Positions 46,184 through 58,054 of a stretch of 64,000 nt of DNA are shown here, piece by piece; the stretch's first letter is position 1; each line of letters starts with the position of its first letter. The stretch spans positions 620,001 to 684,000 of the forward strand of contig JAWZYV010012263.1 of NCBI GenBank assembly GCA_038373885.1, written 5' to 3'. The stretch comes from Cheiracanthium punctorium (taxonomy: Eukaryota > Arthropoda > Arachnida > Araneae > Cheiracanthiidae). Under the pieces are notes generated by a model. That model made no database searches. It was not told the DNA's origin and saw only the letters and a program-made list of their open reading frames with translations. The position numbers were made by a program, and so were the translations under genes.

Positions 46184-47760
46184 CATGGAGATACACAACT
46201 TTTAATGAATCGAGTACATTAAATCATATGCAGAGAAAGCTACTGATATTCCGCAAAAGAAAAATGAATTAACTGACCACGAAATATTCTGAATTATTAG
46301 TCCCCTTTTTTCTATGAACGTATTTATATCTCAGCATTTATTAAAGTAATTCACATGCTGGTAGTGCAGTCCTTTTATGAGTCATTCATTTCTGGCTAAA
46401 AAAATGAAATGACAGTGGTATCTTATTTTATTGATAAAACTGGTTATTTTTGTAATTATTTTTAACAATAAAGGCTTTCAGAAATTTAAGATTAGAAGTA
46501 AGGGGGTAGGATTTTGAAATCTCTCAATGTACTACTGTTACTTTAAAGTTTTTTCAAAGATGTCAAATTTGCTAATAGATATGTTTTTGTAATATTATAA
46601 CATTTTTTATCGTTTCTATTTTTAAAATTTAATATGTATTGATATGTATGTAGTTAAAATCGTCATCAAGCAAAACAGTACGCCACATCAATATTTCATG
46701 AATTTGTACGCTTAAATTTAGTATTGTGTTAATAATGTAACCTCTTCAAGACCAAAATTCGCATCTGCTGTTTGTTTAATTTGAAACAGAATTGTCTATT
46801 TCACTAAAATTCTGCTTTGTATCATTTTATTCACATTTCATATAGCTAAAGTACTACTTTAAAATCTGGGAATGCTGTTACTAAACCCCTTTTCATGGGG
46901 GGAGGGGGACAAGATTATTTTGAAAATTATCATCAACGTAATATTTACTTTTGTTGTTAAAAAATATATTGTTTAAAATTTATTAATAAGGTATAACTTT
47001 TAACCTTTTCTCTGTACTTCGTAAATATCAAAATAAATAACTTTCACCGTCTGCAAAAAGAGCTAGTAGTCAGCTACGCAACATGTTTTACGAAAACGGT
47101 TGTATTTTATGCTTGAATTTTCTTTCTGTATATCTGAGCAATAGCTTTCTTGTATCGGAAACGAAGGCTTTGACATTTAAATATTTTCGAAATACAGGTT
47201 GCAAGATGCTTTAGAATAAATTTTAAGTAAGTAACCCGGAAAGTTTTACCTAAAGTTGAATAAATACATAGCATTAGATCTGTGGGACATTATTATTTGT
47301 AGTTGCATACATAATGCTTGAATTCCTTGGAAATTTTATCTTATATAATTGAACAGCACGACCGTACAAATAAATTTTCAAACCAATTGACTAATTTTTT
47401 TTTTCACAAGATTAAAATATAAACGAATATTGACTGAAATCAGTATTCTTAAAGAAGAATAAAGTAAGTTGATACTGATCAAAAATATTTAAAAACAAGG
47501 AAGTTCATTTCTTGCATCCAGAAGTTTCGATTACTTGTTTTTTCCCTATCCCAATATGACGCCTTTATTGATTATCGAAGGTCCCCATGGTTATTTTTTA
47601 ACAATTCTTTCGTTTATTTAATAAGTTTTTCTTTTTTTACTTTTACGCATTATGTTGATGTTCTGAAATTGGCACTCCTCACGTAAGTTAAATTATGTCG
47701 GTTACACTATATTGTTCTTCACGAAAAGTAGATGTAATAACAACTCGAAACCAATAAGAG
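46184..47760. other. A+T-rich sequence, nothing recognised
   Basis: No frames over 65 codons and no defined repeats; a G-rich run at 46898-46910 is isolated. Confidence 0.5.
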
Positions 47761-47985
47761 AGGCCCCACCATAGTCGAGAGGATAAGGCACTGAACGTGG
47801 TAGATGGCTGAGGTTTGAAGGTCCGGAGTTCTGACTTACCGCTTGTCTCTCGCTCAAACGGTCTGGAGTTTTGGGCAGTTTTCTCCAGATGTAACGTGAA
47901 TACACGTTAGAACCCTTTAAAATGTCCTCTGCACCTCCACTTACGCATATACCCCTCTAGTAGGTTTGCCTTAAGCACAATACAA
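47761..47985 (+). mobile_element. tRNA-derived SINE, family A
   Basis: The head GGCCCCACCATAGTCGAGAG followed by GATAAGGCACTGAACG includes a degenerate A box. The B-box region (GAAGGTCCGGAGTTCTGAC) is eroded. The core AGTTTTCTCCAGATGTAACG and TGAATACACGTTAGAACC is intact. The 3' end runs TTGCCTTAAGCACAATACAAG. Target duplication is not clear. Confidence 0.8.
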
Positions 47986-49129
47986 GTAAGAAAAGTTCTT
48001 CGTTTTTTGAAAAATGAATCAATTTTTCACGTAACTAAAATGAAAATTTTTGCTTACATTCGAATACTCAAATCACCATACGCATAATCATTTTTTACTT
48101 TGAGGAAAAATATATCGAATACATTTTTAAATGTTTTTTTTTTCTTAGAATATTCTTTTAAAATTTATTTATTTATAATTTTAACGCGATAAAAAATTCA
48201 ATTTGACCTAACTATCGCAGTTCAGCATGCATGAATTTATGCGAAATATTGTGAGATGAAACCATCAAATATTTTACGGCTACATTCTGTATTGCTATTT
48301 CGCTGTCCAATTTTGGTGATGACTGATGACTGACGAACAAACAATGAGAAACTCTATTACATTCCAAGCAAGCAACTAACTTGGAACACTTCAGTTGGCC
48401 TATTTAAATTTATAAATAAATAATTCAAATCATTCTTTTTTTCGTTTTTCAATAAAGGCAATATAGGAAAATGTTTTTCCAAGAAAAATCTGATAAAAAG
48501 TTTGAAATGCGCCTTATATGCATCTGTTAGGTATATTGTTAAGATAGGTTTAACTGCAGAACTCTGCCTATTCGAATTCGTATTGGCTGGTGATTAATTT
48601 ATGATATTACTGTTACATTAATGTGTCTTTCTGCTTATTAAATAAACCATATGGGTTGTAAAATGTTTTGATTTAGGATCTAACTATATGCACACAACAG
48701 TAATTAAACTACTCTTCATGAAAAGAATTTGTTTGTTTGAAATTGTTTGTTTTTTAATTAATTGATTCGATTCTTTTAACGATGGCATCTTAATTATTTT
48801 AAACAAATGCTGGTCAATTTATATATGCTTGAGATGTTGCAATTTATCAAAAAAATCTTATGGTCCTGAATTGGAATAATTTCAAAAACTTCCAAATAAA
48901 AATCTTAACACCAATTTTACTCGGTGATTTTTATGTCATGACTTTTTTTTTTTATCATTGACACACGAAAGTATTTAAACACCACATCACATTTTAAATA
49001 AAACAAATATCGGACAGAAATTTCCAAGAAAATTAAATTATGGTGTCCATAATTTAGTCTATAAACACGACAGAGTGCATTTTTTTCTCACACTACACCA
49101 AATACCAATGACAAATAAGAGATGCTAAT
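47986..49129. other. A+T-rich sequence, nothing recognised
   Basis: No gene or defined repeat was seen. Confidence 0.5.
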
Positions 49130-49560
49130 TGCGAGTTATTCGACAAGTACTTTCCTGTACCTACTCACCAAGTATTAATCCCCAATTCCCGTTTCGAGTG
49201 CGACATTCCGAGATAGCTCTTATCGAAGCTCTCCCAACATTCGAGAGCATTGATAAGCAATCGATGCTGTCCTGGCATTATTGGTTAAATCAATTTACGT
49301 GATTTCAAAAACCGATCAAAAGCTACGCACTTCCCCGTGTTGCGTTCGCATCATTGAACATTTGGATCTTATTGGCTGGAATTTTGAGTCGCAGGACAAC
49401 GTGAGAGTACTCTCACATTAGCAAACAATACTCTAGAGACAAAACATGGACTGTACCTGAATCTATAGAGTAACTTCCGTTACATGGATAAGAGGAAATT
49501 AACTTCCTCCTCACCAATGTAGTTTTGTTTTATCCAGGTCCCCATTCTCTTGAGTCATTA
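49130..49560. promoter_or_regulatory. Less A+T-rich block with several short palindromes (possible regulatory)
   Basis: It contains an imperfect hairpin CTTATCGAAGCTCTC/GAGAGCATTGATAAG (49217-49257), a perfect palindrome GTGAGAGTACTCTCAC near 49400, an inverted pair GAGGAA/TTCCTC near 49491, and two ATTGG (CCAAT-type) boxes. No transcription start or coding exon can be assigned. Confidence 0.25.
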
Positions 49561-49966
49561 GTGCAAATGTTTATCGATTTGTTAACATTTTCGATGACAA
49601 TTTCAGCAATTTTCTGTTGCTTTTAGCTGCCATTTCATTTGCAGATGCAGAAAGATATAAAAAGAACCCTCCTGCACCCTCCCTCTCCTGGTGGTAACTC
49701 AATTTGCAGGGATTAAGTGCGAAAACTAAACTGCTGAATAAGATAAGAAGATTTATGACTGCGACAAAACTTCGCATTTAAGATTGATTTTCATTTTATC
49801 CCAAACGTTTCGAGCTTACGTTACTTTGTTTCATATTTTCAGCGAATGTATCGCAAAGCATACTAATTCATATTTTTAATAACAAAAAGAAGTATTTGCA
49901 TCTTATAAATGCTATAACAATAGAAGCGTAGATTTCGTGAAAGTTAAACTAAATCACTTTGCGCTG

Positions 49967-50484
49967 TTTAAAACTTAAGTCTGATGACAAGAAAGGAAAA
50001 AACAAAACAAAACAAAAACTTAACGAAAGTTCCCTTCTTTTAAGAAAGTGCGAAGGCGTGACAATCTCTGGATATAGGTTATCATCGCACAAATCACGCA
50101 TTCGGTTATGGACGATCATCGACGTATTCTAAATGAGATAAACGAAATTTAGCTGTAAGATGGCGCTGTGAGTCGTAATTATTAAGTTTATGTTGTGCGC
50201 ATTCGTGCGTTAGTAGTAGATTGCATCATAAGTCGTCATTATGTTTCGCTAGAAGGCGCTTATATAGTTAGTCATTAAAAGGAGGTCGAGTATTTTCCTT
50301 TGAGAAGCTGACGCTATTTCGCCAGTTTGCAACTAATCGGTGAATCGGTCTTATATCCAAGTCCGCGATTTAATTAAAACATTTTGGGTTATTTAAAACT
50401 ATAGTCTGAAGACGAAAGAGGGGGGGGGAGAGAAACTGACAAAAGTTCCCCCTTTTTTTTTAGAGAGAACGAAGGCTTGTCAAT
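49967..50484. repeat. Two diverged direct copies of a ~110-bp unit
   Basis: TTTAAAACTTAAGTCTGATG with GAAAGTTCCC and CGAAGGCGTGACAATCTCTG (49967-50080) recurs as TTTAAAACTATAGTCTGAAG with AAAAGTTCCC and CGAAGGCTTGTCAAT (from 50393). The second copy is interrupted by the 659-bp foldback and resumes as CTCTCGATATAG at 51152. The first copy therefore shows the uninterrupted site. CGCTTATATAGTTAGTCA near 50258 is TATA-like; the unit could be part of an old LTR element. Confidence 0.6.
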
Positions 50485-51143
50485 AGGGTGGAGCGAAAAG
50501 AACTTTATTTCAAAATTCACACTGCGAGTCATTAAATGGTGCGAAACTGATGAGAACAAATTGTTTCCAAATTTCAGCTCAAAATAGTGCCATCTTCAGG
50601 TTCCACATCGCAAGCGAATATATTTCTAGCTTATTTTTATTAAAATAATAATGTTTAATTAATTAATTGAATAATTAGTTACGTTTTCATTATTAAATTG
50701 CTTTATTCATACGTTATTAGCACATGCCAGTGCTGGAAATCGTAGATTTAGAAGCAGACGTCGACTTAGGATCTGATTCAGAAATGGAATATACCTCAGA
50801 AAATGACGACGATTTCGATAGCTAGGAAGCCAAATGTCGGAAAACAACTGACGACGATGAGATTCCCCAAATCTCCAAGACAGACCCAATGCCCGAACTA
50901 GCCGTTGTTCTTGATAGAGCAGGTCTATCGGCGTATTAATTATTCAATTAATTAATTAAACGTAATTATTTCAATAAAAATTCATAAAAGACCACAAAAG
51001 ACAATGGAATATATTCGCTTGGGGTGTGCAACCTGAAGATGGCAATATTTTGAGCTGGAATTTGGAGCCAATTTGTTCTTATCAGTTTCGCGCCATTTAG
51101 GCAATGTGAATTTCGAGAAAAAGTGCTTTTAGCTCAACCCTAC
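50485..51143. mobile_element. 659-bp foldback element with ~210-bp arms and 8-bp target duplication
   Basis: The left arm 50485-50700 is inverted at about 50935-51141 (ends AGGGTGGAG and AGGGTTGAG; shared blocks AACTGATGAGAACAAATT, CAGCTCAAAATA, CATCTTCAGGTT, GCGAATATATT, TTAATTAATTAATTGAAT). TTGTCAAT (50477-50484) and TTGCCAAT (51144-51151) flank it, and the related unit near 50070 shows the empty site, so the boundaries are well supported. Between the arms lies a 216-bp broken reading frame (next entry). Confidence 0.85.
50724..50939 (+). pseudogene. Broken acidic reading frame carried between foldback arms
   Basis: ATG at 50724 opens 33 codons starting MPVLEIVDLEADVDLGSDSE and ending in an acidic ENDDDFDS run. 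An in-frame TAG at 50823 interrupts it. The same frame then continues 37 codons (KTTDDDEIPQISKTDP, then PELAVVLDRAGLSAY) to TAA at 50937. Codon use and composition look coding, unlike the surroundings. It may be the remnant of the element's own protein or a captured host fragment. The PxLAxxxDRxGLS pattern reminds me of proteins encoded by arthropod repeats, but I cannot confirm this. It is nonfunctional unless the stop is bypassed. Confidence 0.45.
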
Positions 51144-51212
51144 TTGCCAATCTCTCGATATAGATCATTCATATATGAATTTGAAAGTCAGAAATGACAT
51201 TGCATGTTCGTG

Positions 51213-51374
51213 ACTTTCAAGTTTCATTCCTCTATGGCTGTTAATCCAATAAGCGAAGCGAAATACAAGGTGCCAATACAAGTCAAAGCTGCATCGAAGA
51301 AAAGAGTTTAGTTTGAACTGACAGAGAAAGCACAGGTACAGCTTCAGAAAAAAAAAAAAAAAAAAAAAAAAAAA
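51213..51374 (+). other. Possible retroposed 3' fragment ending in a 27-base A run
   Basis: A plus frame reads SSMAVNPISEAKYKVPIQVK to AASKKRV then stop (about 51225-51310). Forty bases on lies an uninterrupted A run (51348-51374). A short frame, short 3' tail and poly-A fit a retroposed transcript end. No target duplication was found, and A-runs are common here. Confidence 0.25.
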
Positions 51375-51423
51375 CGTGCACCTTGCCTTTATTCCGCCGC
51401 AGTTCATCGTACAATAAAGTTAC

Positions 51424-51542
51424 ATATATAAAACCTTCACCAATAAAATATACTTTAATTTGCTATGCATATAATTTGCACAAGGGGCCATCACGAATAA
51501 AATACACTTTAATTTGCTATACATATAATTTACACAAGGGGC
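51424..51542. repeat. Tandem duplication of a ~58-bp unit
   Basis: AATAAAATATACTTTAATTT with GCATATAATTTGCACAAGGG and GCCATC is repeated at once with three or four changes. The SINE inserted immediately after the second unit. Confidence 0.8.
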
Positions 51543-51556
51543 CATCTTCATATTTA

Positions 51557-51805
51557 GCCTCACCATGGCACAGTGGTTATGCCACTGAAAATGGTAGATG
51601 GCCAAAGTGTGTAGGTCCAGGGTTCGGGTCCCATCGCGCGGCTGTCGATCTAACGATCTGGAGTTTTGGTAGGTTTTCTCCAGATGTAACGTCAATACGC
51701 GTTAGAAAGTCCCCTTAGAAAGTCCTCCTACCAAAGGCACACACACCCCTTGGCAGATCGCCCTAGTGTAGTGTTGCCGTAATCACATACACACACACAC
51801 ACACA
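51557..51805 (+). mobile_element. tRNA-derived SINE, family A, best-preserved copy
   Basis: A perfect 14-bp target duplication CATCTTCATATTTA flanks it (51543-51556 and 51806-51819). The A box TGGCACAGTGG (51566-51576) and B box GGTTCGGGTCC (51621-51631) are close to consensus. The core GTTTTCTCCAGATGTAACG and CAATACGCGTTAGAAAG follows, then CTTGGCAGATCGCCC and a (CA)n tail. A 14-bp duplication fits LINE-assisted retroposition. This is the reference for the other four copies. Confidence 0.92.
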
Positions 51806-51819
51806 CATCTTCATATTTA

Positions 51820-53955
51820 AATGCACAGCAGCTGTCTTTTTTTCATTGGCACTACCTAAATTTCCCTTCATATTTCGAAAATCTAGCTCATTTCAACCAC
51901 AAATACCAGTTTTCAATACATTTGAACTAAAAAGGAATGCATAATGAGCTCACAAAATGTCTTCCCCCATGTGAAATATTTTTTCATACTTTAATTCACA
52001 TCTTATTTAATATTGATAGTAAGCTGATTTTTATTCGTACTATTAGATCTAAACGGTCCAATCGTAATTTACTATTAATATAATATTTTTAATAAAATAT
52101 TAATATAAATTATGAACTCTTATACTAATATTCGAAAAATATATGAATAGCGACCTAGTCAGATCTTAACGGAAATGGAAGAAGAAAATAATTTTACATG
52201 GCTGTGCAAAATTTCAAATTTTTACGTCCGGTAGTTGATTTTATACTAATTGAAATGTCCTATTTTTATGAGTTAAAGGGCCGTATACCAATTTATAAAG
52301 CGATAATTTTTTGAAAGTTATCTTTAAAATGCATATTTATACATATAATCTAAATTAGATTTACTTTGCACAAAAATAGTAAACGTTAAAAGTATATTAA
52401 AAATAAAATTTCGAGATTCAAAATATAAAGTTCATGTTTTTATTTTAATTAAATTCCTAAAAACTGAATAGGAATGGATCTAAACTATTTGTTTTTAGCT
52501 GTTACAATATAATCTCATTACAATGAACATAATTTTTGCCTGTACCTCAGAATAACGAGTAAAATATTTATACAAAAGGAAAATTCTACACAGCATAAGT
52601 TCAGTTATAATGAAATTTCGTTTGAATGAGTTCCAGGTTAAAACAAAACGCAACAAATCGTTACGTGAACGATGATAGTCTTCTATCTTTTGGAAATTAC
52701 TATACTGCAATTTTACTGCATTTAATAGTAATCGAGAGTAATTCTTTATTATTATTATTATTATTATTAAGTAATTAATATACTTTCGTAAACTATGAAA
52801 TTTAAAGTGTAACAAGGCTATCAATCGTGACGTAAAATATGTTTACAACTTAAATTCATGACATTTCAACCGCTTTAAACCACCATCTCAAGAAAAAAAT
52901 GCTCTCACGCGAGAAATAATAAATTGGAAAATCTATTGGTACAGCATTTATTATTATAGCCGTCTGCGAACATTACACTGCAGTAATACATGTATTCTCA
53001 GTCCGAGTCAATTTACTTTACTCCCATTTGTAAAAACCGCTGATAAATCAGATAACAGAACTTCAATAAAGACCATTTGAGTTAATTTGTTTCAGTACAG
53101 AACTCTAGATGAAATGGCTTTTAATGTAATTAGTGCCCTTTACATGAGTAAGGCTTGGTGTTTTATCTTAATATTGTTTTAAAAGAGCGATAAGATTTTT
53201 GGATTGGTTTATCAGGAAATGTAGTGGAAAATTAATTACCAAATAGTCTCGGCTATCCTGTTATGTATTAAATGCTTACTAATATGTCTAACAACGAATT
53301 AGTACTTTAATTAAAAACATAATTATCATTAAACTTAATAATTTTCCCAGTCTGTTTAAGTTGCTCTTTTATAATAGTAAAGCAATTTTAATAATTAGAT
53401 TACGTCTTTGAAGGTGATGAAAATAATTATTATAATCAGCTTAACGCAGTCGGTATTATTTTAAATGTAAAGCCTATTTCATTTCATATGTCAGTAAATC
53501 TTTCATAATCATTTTTAGAAAATGCATTACATAAAGCATTATTGCATGATTGTTATGCCATGACATATTACTTTATATTTCATTAAAACAAGTGTCTTCA
53601 TAGCTCTTGAATTGTTTTAAAAATACATAAATTATTTACAATTAAAATTATTATTATTATTATTTAAAGTGATATGCACCACGTAGCGCTGGTTTCTTAA
53701 ATCTGTGGGCCCCCGAGACTCGTAAGCTTAAATAAATCGGGTACCTTGCTCAGATTTCTGGGCCCTTTTTTAATAATATTAGGAAGTAATGAGAGCATTT
53801 TTGAATTTTAACCTAGGGACGTAAAAAAGAGTAAATACCCCATTTCATTGAAAAGTGGATTTTGGGAACACTGGCATTTGAAGTAAAATGGTTTATTTAA
53901 TGAAATAATCATAATAATACAACCTATAGTGCGTCAAGGAGGTCTCTGTGCACTC
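51820..53955. other. A+T-rich sequence with microsatellites
   Basis: (ATT)n lies at 52746-52769 and near 53650. A GGGCCC-containing fragment at 53700-53770 may be a decayed MITE end. No gene is seen; the 109-codon minus frame at 52824-52495 is low-complexity. Confidence 0.45.
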
Positions 53956-53959
53956 TTAA

Positions 53960-54575
53960 CCCTTTAATGCGCAGTGTTCCCGCTCTGGGAACACCAACCT
54001 CTGGCGTTTTGACTGTTGCCAGTCACGAAGAATAGATTTGATATCTATAAAATAGTTGCGGGTGACATAGCTCCACGAGAATCCTTTACTTTTTAGCACA
54101 TCATTTCCGGTCAAAAAATGGTCACGATTCTTTTTAACAGCACTGTCATCTGCTGAAAAATGGAAGAATGCGAGAACAGCTGCATAGATTGCTCAGTGCT
54201 GAAAAAAAGGGCAGCCGTTGCCACCGCTCGACTTAACTACCAGCAAGAGGGCGGACGATCGAAACGTTCATCCCGTGCAACAGATCTAGAGACCCTTTTT
54301 TGAAGCAGCTGACTGTGCTGCACAGCCAGCTCTCGTCAAAAAAGGGTCTCTAGATCTGTAGCAAGCGATGGACGTTTCGATCGTCCGCCCTCTTGCTGGT
54401 AGTTAAGTCGAGTGGTGGCAACGGCTGCGGCACAGCCAGCTGCGTCAAAAAAGGGTCTCTAGATCTATGGCACGCGATGAACGTTTCGATCGTCCGCCAT
54501 CTTGCTCGTAGTTAAGTCGAGCGGTGGCAACGGCTGCCCTTTTTTCAGCATTGGGAAAGGGTTGCGCCTCAAGGT
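53960..54575. mobile_element. TTAA-target foldback element, copy 2 (inverted, extra arm)
   Basis: The orientation is opposite to copy 1. The left end is TTAA followed by CCCTTTAATGCGCAG; the right end is eroded (GCGCCTCAAGG). The hairpin arm at 54193-54310 is inverted at 54326-54428, and the arm is then duplicated again in direct orientation at about 54431-54556. The loop region has GCACAGCCAGCT motifs. The unique segment (53960-54190) matches copies 1 and 3. Confidence 0.85.
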
Positions 54576-55108
54576 AAAAACGATAAACGTGCTTAACTTA
54601 CATGAAACCTAGACAGCAAAAAATGGTTGTTAATTCTGCTGGTAAAAACTATTGCAGAACACCAAGTTATATTTGCTATAAACTAAATAACGCTAAGCAT
54701 TAAAAAAACCAAGCATACTGCATTTACTAAGCCTGCGCATTCCTATATACGGTAATGTATGTAAAATCTAGGAAACAGTAATTTCTACACACGCGCATTC
54801 TAATATTCTAGACCCACACACACGAGCATCGGTACAGAATGGTACAAAAAATACCCATTGCTAGTACCCTCGTACTAATTACCCTCCATCAGCACTTAGA
54901 AAAATTGCAGATGGTAGTGTTATACTCTGAATTATGAGCAGTCAAGTGGTCCATGGGGGTATAAAGAATCATCTTTAACATAAACATTAACGATATAACA
55001 AATGAAAGATGAAGATACTTCGGTTTATAAAATGGAGAGAAAGAACGGGGGAAGTTAATGGCAAAACTACTCTTCCAAATAAAAATCAATGTCATAGTTA
55101 TACTTCAA
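54576..55108. other. A+T-rich spacer between two foldback copies
   Basis: Nothing recognised. Confidence 0.5.
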
Positions 55109-55582
55109 CCCTTTGAGGTGCAACCCTTTCCCAATGCTGAAAAAAGGGCAGCCGTTACCATCGCTCGACTTAACTACCAGCAAGATGGCGGACGATCGAA
55201 ACGCTCACCGCGTGCCACAGATCTAGAGACCCATTTTGACGCAGCTGGCTGTGCGTACAGCCAGCTGCTTCAAAAAAGTGTCTCTAGACCTGTGGCACGC
55301 GGTGAGTGTTTCGATCGTCCGCCATCTTGCTGGTAGTTAAGTCGAGCGATGGCAACGGCTGCCCTTTTTTCAGCATTGGGCAATCTATCCAGCTGTTCTC
55401 GCATTCTTCCATTTTTTAGCAGATGTCAGTGCTGTTAAAAAGAATCGTGACCATTTTTTGACGGGAAAGGACGTGCTAAAAAGTAAAGGATTCTCGTGGA
55501 GCTTTGTCACCCGCAACTATTTTTATAGAAATCCAATCTATTCTTCGTGACTGGCAACAGTCAAAGCGTCAGAGTTTGGTGT
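55109..55582. mobile_element. TTAA-target foldback element, copy 3 (full arms, right end lost)
   Basis: It starts CCCTTTGAGGTGCAA after a changed TTCA-type flank. Arms at 55126-55247 and 55256-55380 form a hairpin of about 120 bp with centre GCTGTGCGTACAGC. The unique right segment matches copy 1 but stops at about 55582, before the terminal hairpin and CCCTTT end. The 92-codon open frame across it is incidental. Confidence 0.85.
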
Positions 55583-58054
55583 AAAACGTTTACAGTGCTC
55601 ACAGAAAAATTAACATGAGACATAATAGTAAAAAATGCGGTTTGATATTTTACAGTAAACAGCTCCACGTTGAACAGGAAGAAACAGGCATCACCACTGC
55701 AAGTACGTGTATCGTTAATATCATAAAAAAACTTTGCGATGAAAGAACATTCCTAAACACAGATTCACGCTGCAAAAGACTGAAGTTTGACTGATTTAGT
55801 AAAATACTCTTATTTTTGAGATTTTATAATTTAATCATTCTCATTATTACTTTTTATAAGAATGCAGGGGGAATGTCTCATTCTTGACCATATCATGTAA
55901 TTTTTTAAAACTATTCTTAACTAGTATAAGTTTTATAAGAACAGTTTTAATGCATCATAGTTTGTCTTCCAACTATTTATAATGCATGGAAAAATATATA
56001 TGCGCATAAAAATGCAAATTAAAATGTACAAAAACTTCATTGTGTTTAAGTAATAGCCTAAAAATTCTTGCCAGACGTTTTTATCGCAAAGTTTCCAATT
56101 TCTTATAAAAAATTTCCAGTAGACCCCAGAGGTAATGTATTAAAATAAATTCTAAGGGAGAATATGAAGTCTTAAAGATTAATTAAATGTTCTTCTCATG
56201 AAAAGGAATTAGAGAGAATTTTTCCTTCGAGGATCAAAATGTATTTGGCATAATGAGTTTTTGCCTTAATTTTTCAAACATTTCAAGCCAACTACTCTGA
56301 AAAGAAAATGAAAAGTAGTCTGCGAGAAATTTTCTGTTCTTAAATTTTATTCAGAAAATAAAGACTTTGAGCTAAATTTTAAAATACATCAAGTTCTGTA
56401 AATGTATTTTCCGTTAAATTTCATCAAACTAAATTCTTTAAAATTTTTTTAACAGTTTTTTTGGCCTTCGAGGAAAATCAATAATTCCACTCGTGTCAAA
56501 CAAAACGTGTTTTTATATAGGAAACCAAAGAAAAACATTTGTACAGTATGTCTTAAAAGTACCCTGTTTCAAGTTTTGTTCGATTGATAACTTTCAAACG
56601 CTATTTTCTGTACAGTTTTCGGTTTTATTACTGTACCATACTCGAATTATGCAATACGATGATGAGGGATCAGAACAAATATTCAACTAAAACAAAAAAT
56701 GATATTAGTTCAGAAAGCACATAAAAGTACGGCTGCCCAATTTTAAAAGACAGTAAGGGACAAATTAAAAAATTTCCAGAAAATCAATAAAACCTATTTT
56801 CTTTTAGCCGCACGAAATGGTATTTTTGCACAACAAGTTAACCGTTGATTACTGTCACAAATTAGGATGACAACATGTAGGGGGAAAAAATATATCATTT
56901 TTACTTCTGTTGTGATATTTATTGCACTTACTAGGTTAAAAAGTTGTTGGATCGTGAAAAAAATTTATATTTGACCAATTCAAAAACACAGTAAGTGCAC
57001 TTACTTGGTTATTAATTAGAGATTTGTGCAATAAATCAGTAGAATAAACTTTGTAGATAAAAAAAAACAATATTAGGGACAGTTTTTAATTTTATTTATT
57101 GAAAACATCTGGTTATTAATAATTAATAACAATTAAACAATGAACAGAAAATAAAAAACAAATTAATTCAAAGCTAGTGTGTTTTTCTAATTTAATTTTT
57201 TCCAATGATATGCGTCTCACACTGTATTATGTCTTAATATATTACAATAAATATTTATGTAATAACGGCTATTAACATTAAATAATAAATACAATTAATA
57301 TATACTTTGTTTTTTTTTTTTTCACAATGAAATCTATAAGCGCAAAGTAAATAAAATCACGACTTTCTGATAACATGACCAGATAAAATTACTTTGTCGT
57401 TTTACGCATTTTTCAAATATATTTTAACTTAACAAATGATATGAGAAATTATAAACTATTATGAAAACTTAACAATAGTCTTACCAATGAATCTATTCTT
57501 CAAAACTTTCGATTGATTCGTTATTATCAATTAAGTCTTTAGACTTATCATTCACTTTCAGAGATTCCCAAAAGGTTTTTAAAATTGTTGAAAGTGTTAC
57601 TTTGTTTTAAATTTCTCAAATTGAAAAAAAAATCACTTACTAGGTTTATCCATTTTGATATCTATACGAAAACATTAAATTATTGAAAAGTACCAAGTAA
57701 ATCATGTTCGCACGACTCTCTTAGAACGAAAAATGCTAAAAATTCCATTTTGAAAAATTTGTCCCTTACCGTGTTTTAAAATTGGGCAGCCGAGTAGTAC
57801 ATGGATTTTGGAGAAAAGCACACTATGAATTAATCTAACGGTCTTAATGATCTAAAACTCCCAATAGTTTTAATATTTTGAGCACCTCATTGCTATTATG
57901 TGGAGTTAACTATTTTGCTTAAGTTTTTGAAAACTGTCTTGGGAGCTGTTATTTTTTTGCCACAATCATTTTCATTATTAAGTGATTACAGCCAACAATC
58001 GGTTCCAAAGATTGCCTACCTAAATCTACCTAAATCATACCTATATCAATTGAG
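55583..58054. other. A+T-rich sequence, nothing recognised
   Basis: No frame over 70 codons and no repeats with clear ends. Confidence 0.5.

Noticed and set aside
51383..51718. 111-codon plus-strand open frame
   Set aside because: It spans the 58-bp tandem duplication and the SINE head; both are accounted for as repeats.
55058..55336. 92-codon plus-strand open frame
   Set aside because: It lies within the arms of TTAA foldback copy 3.
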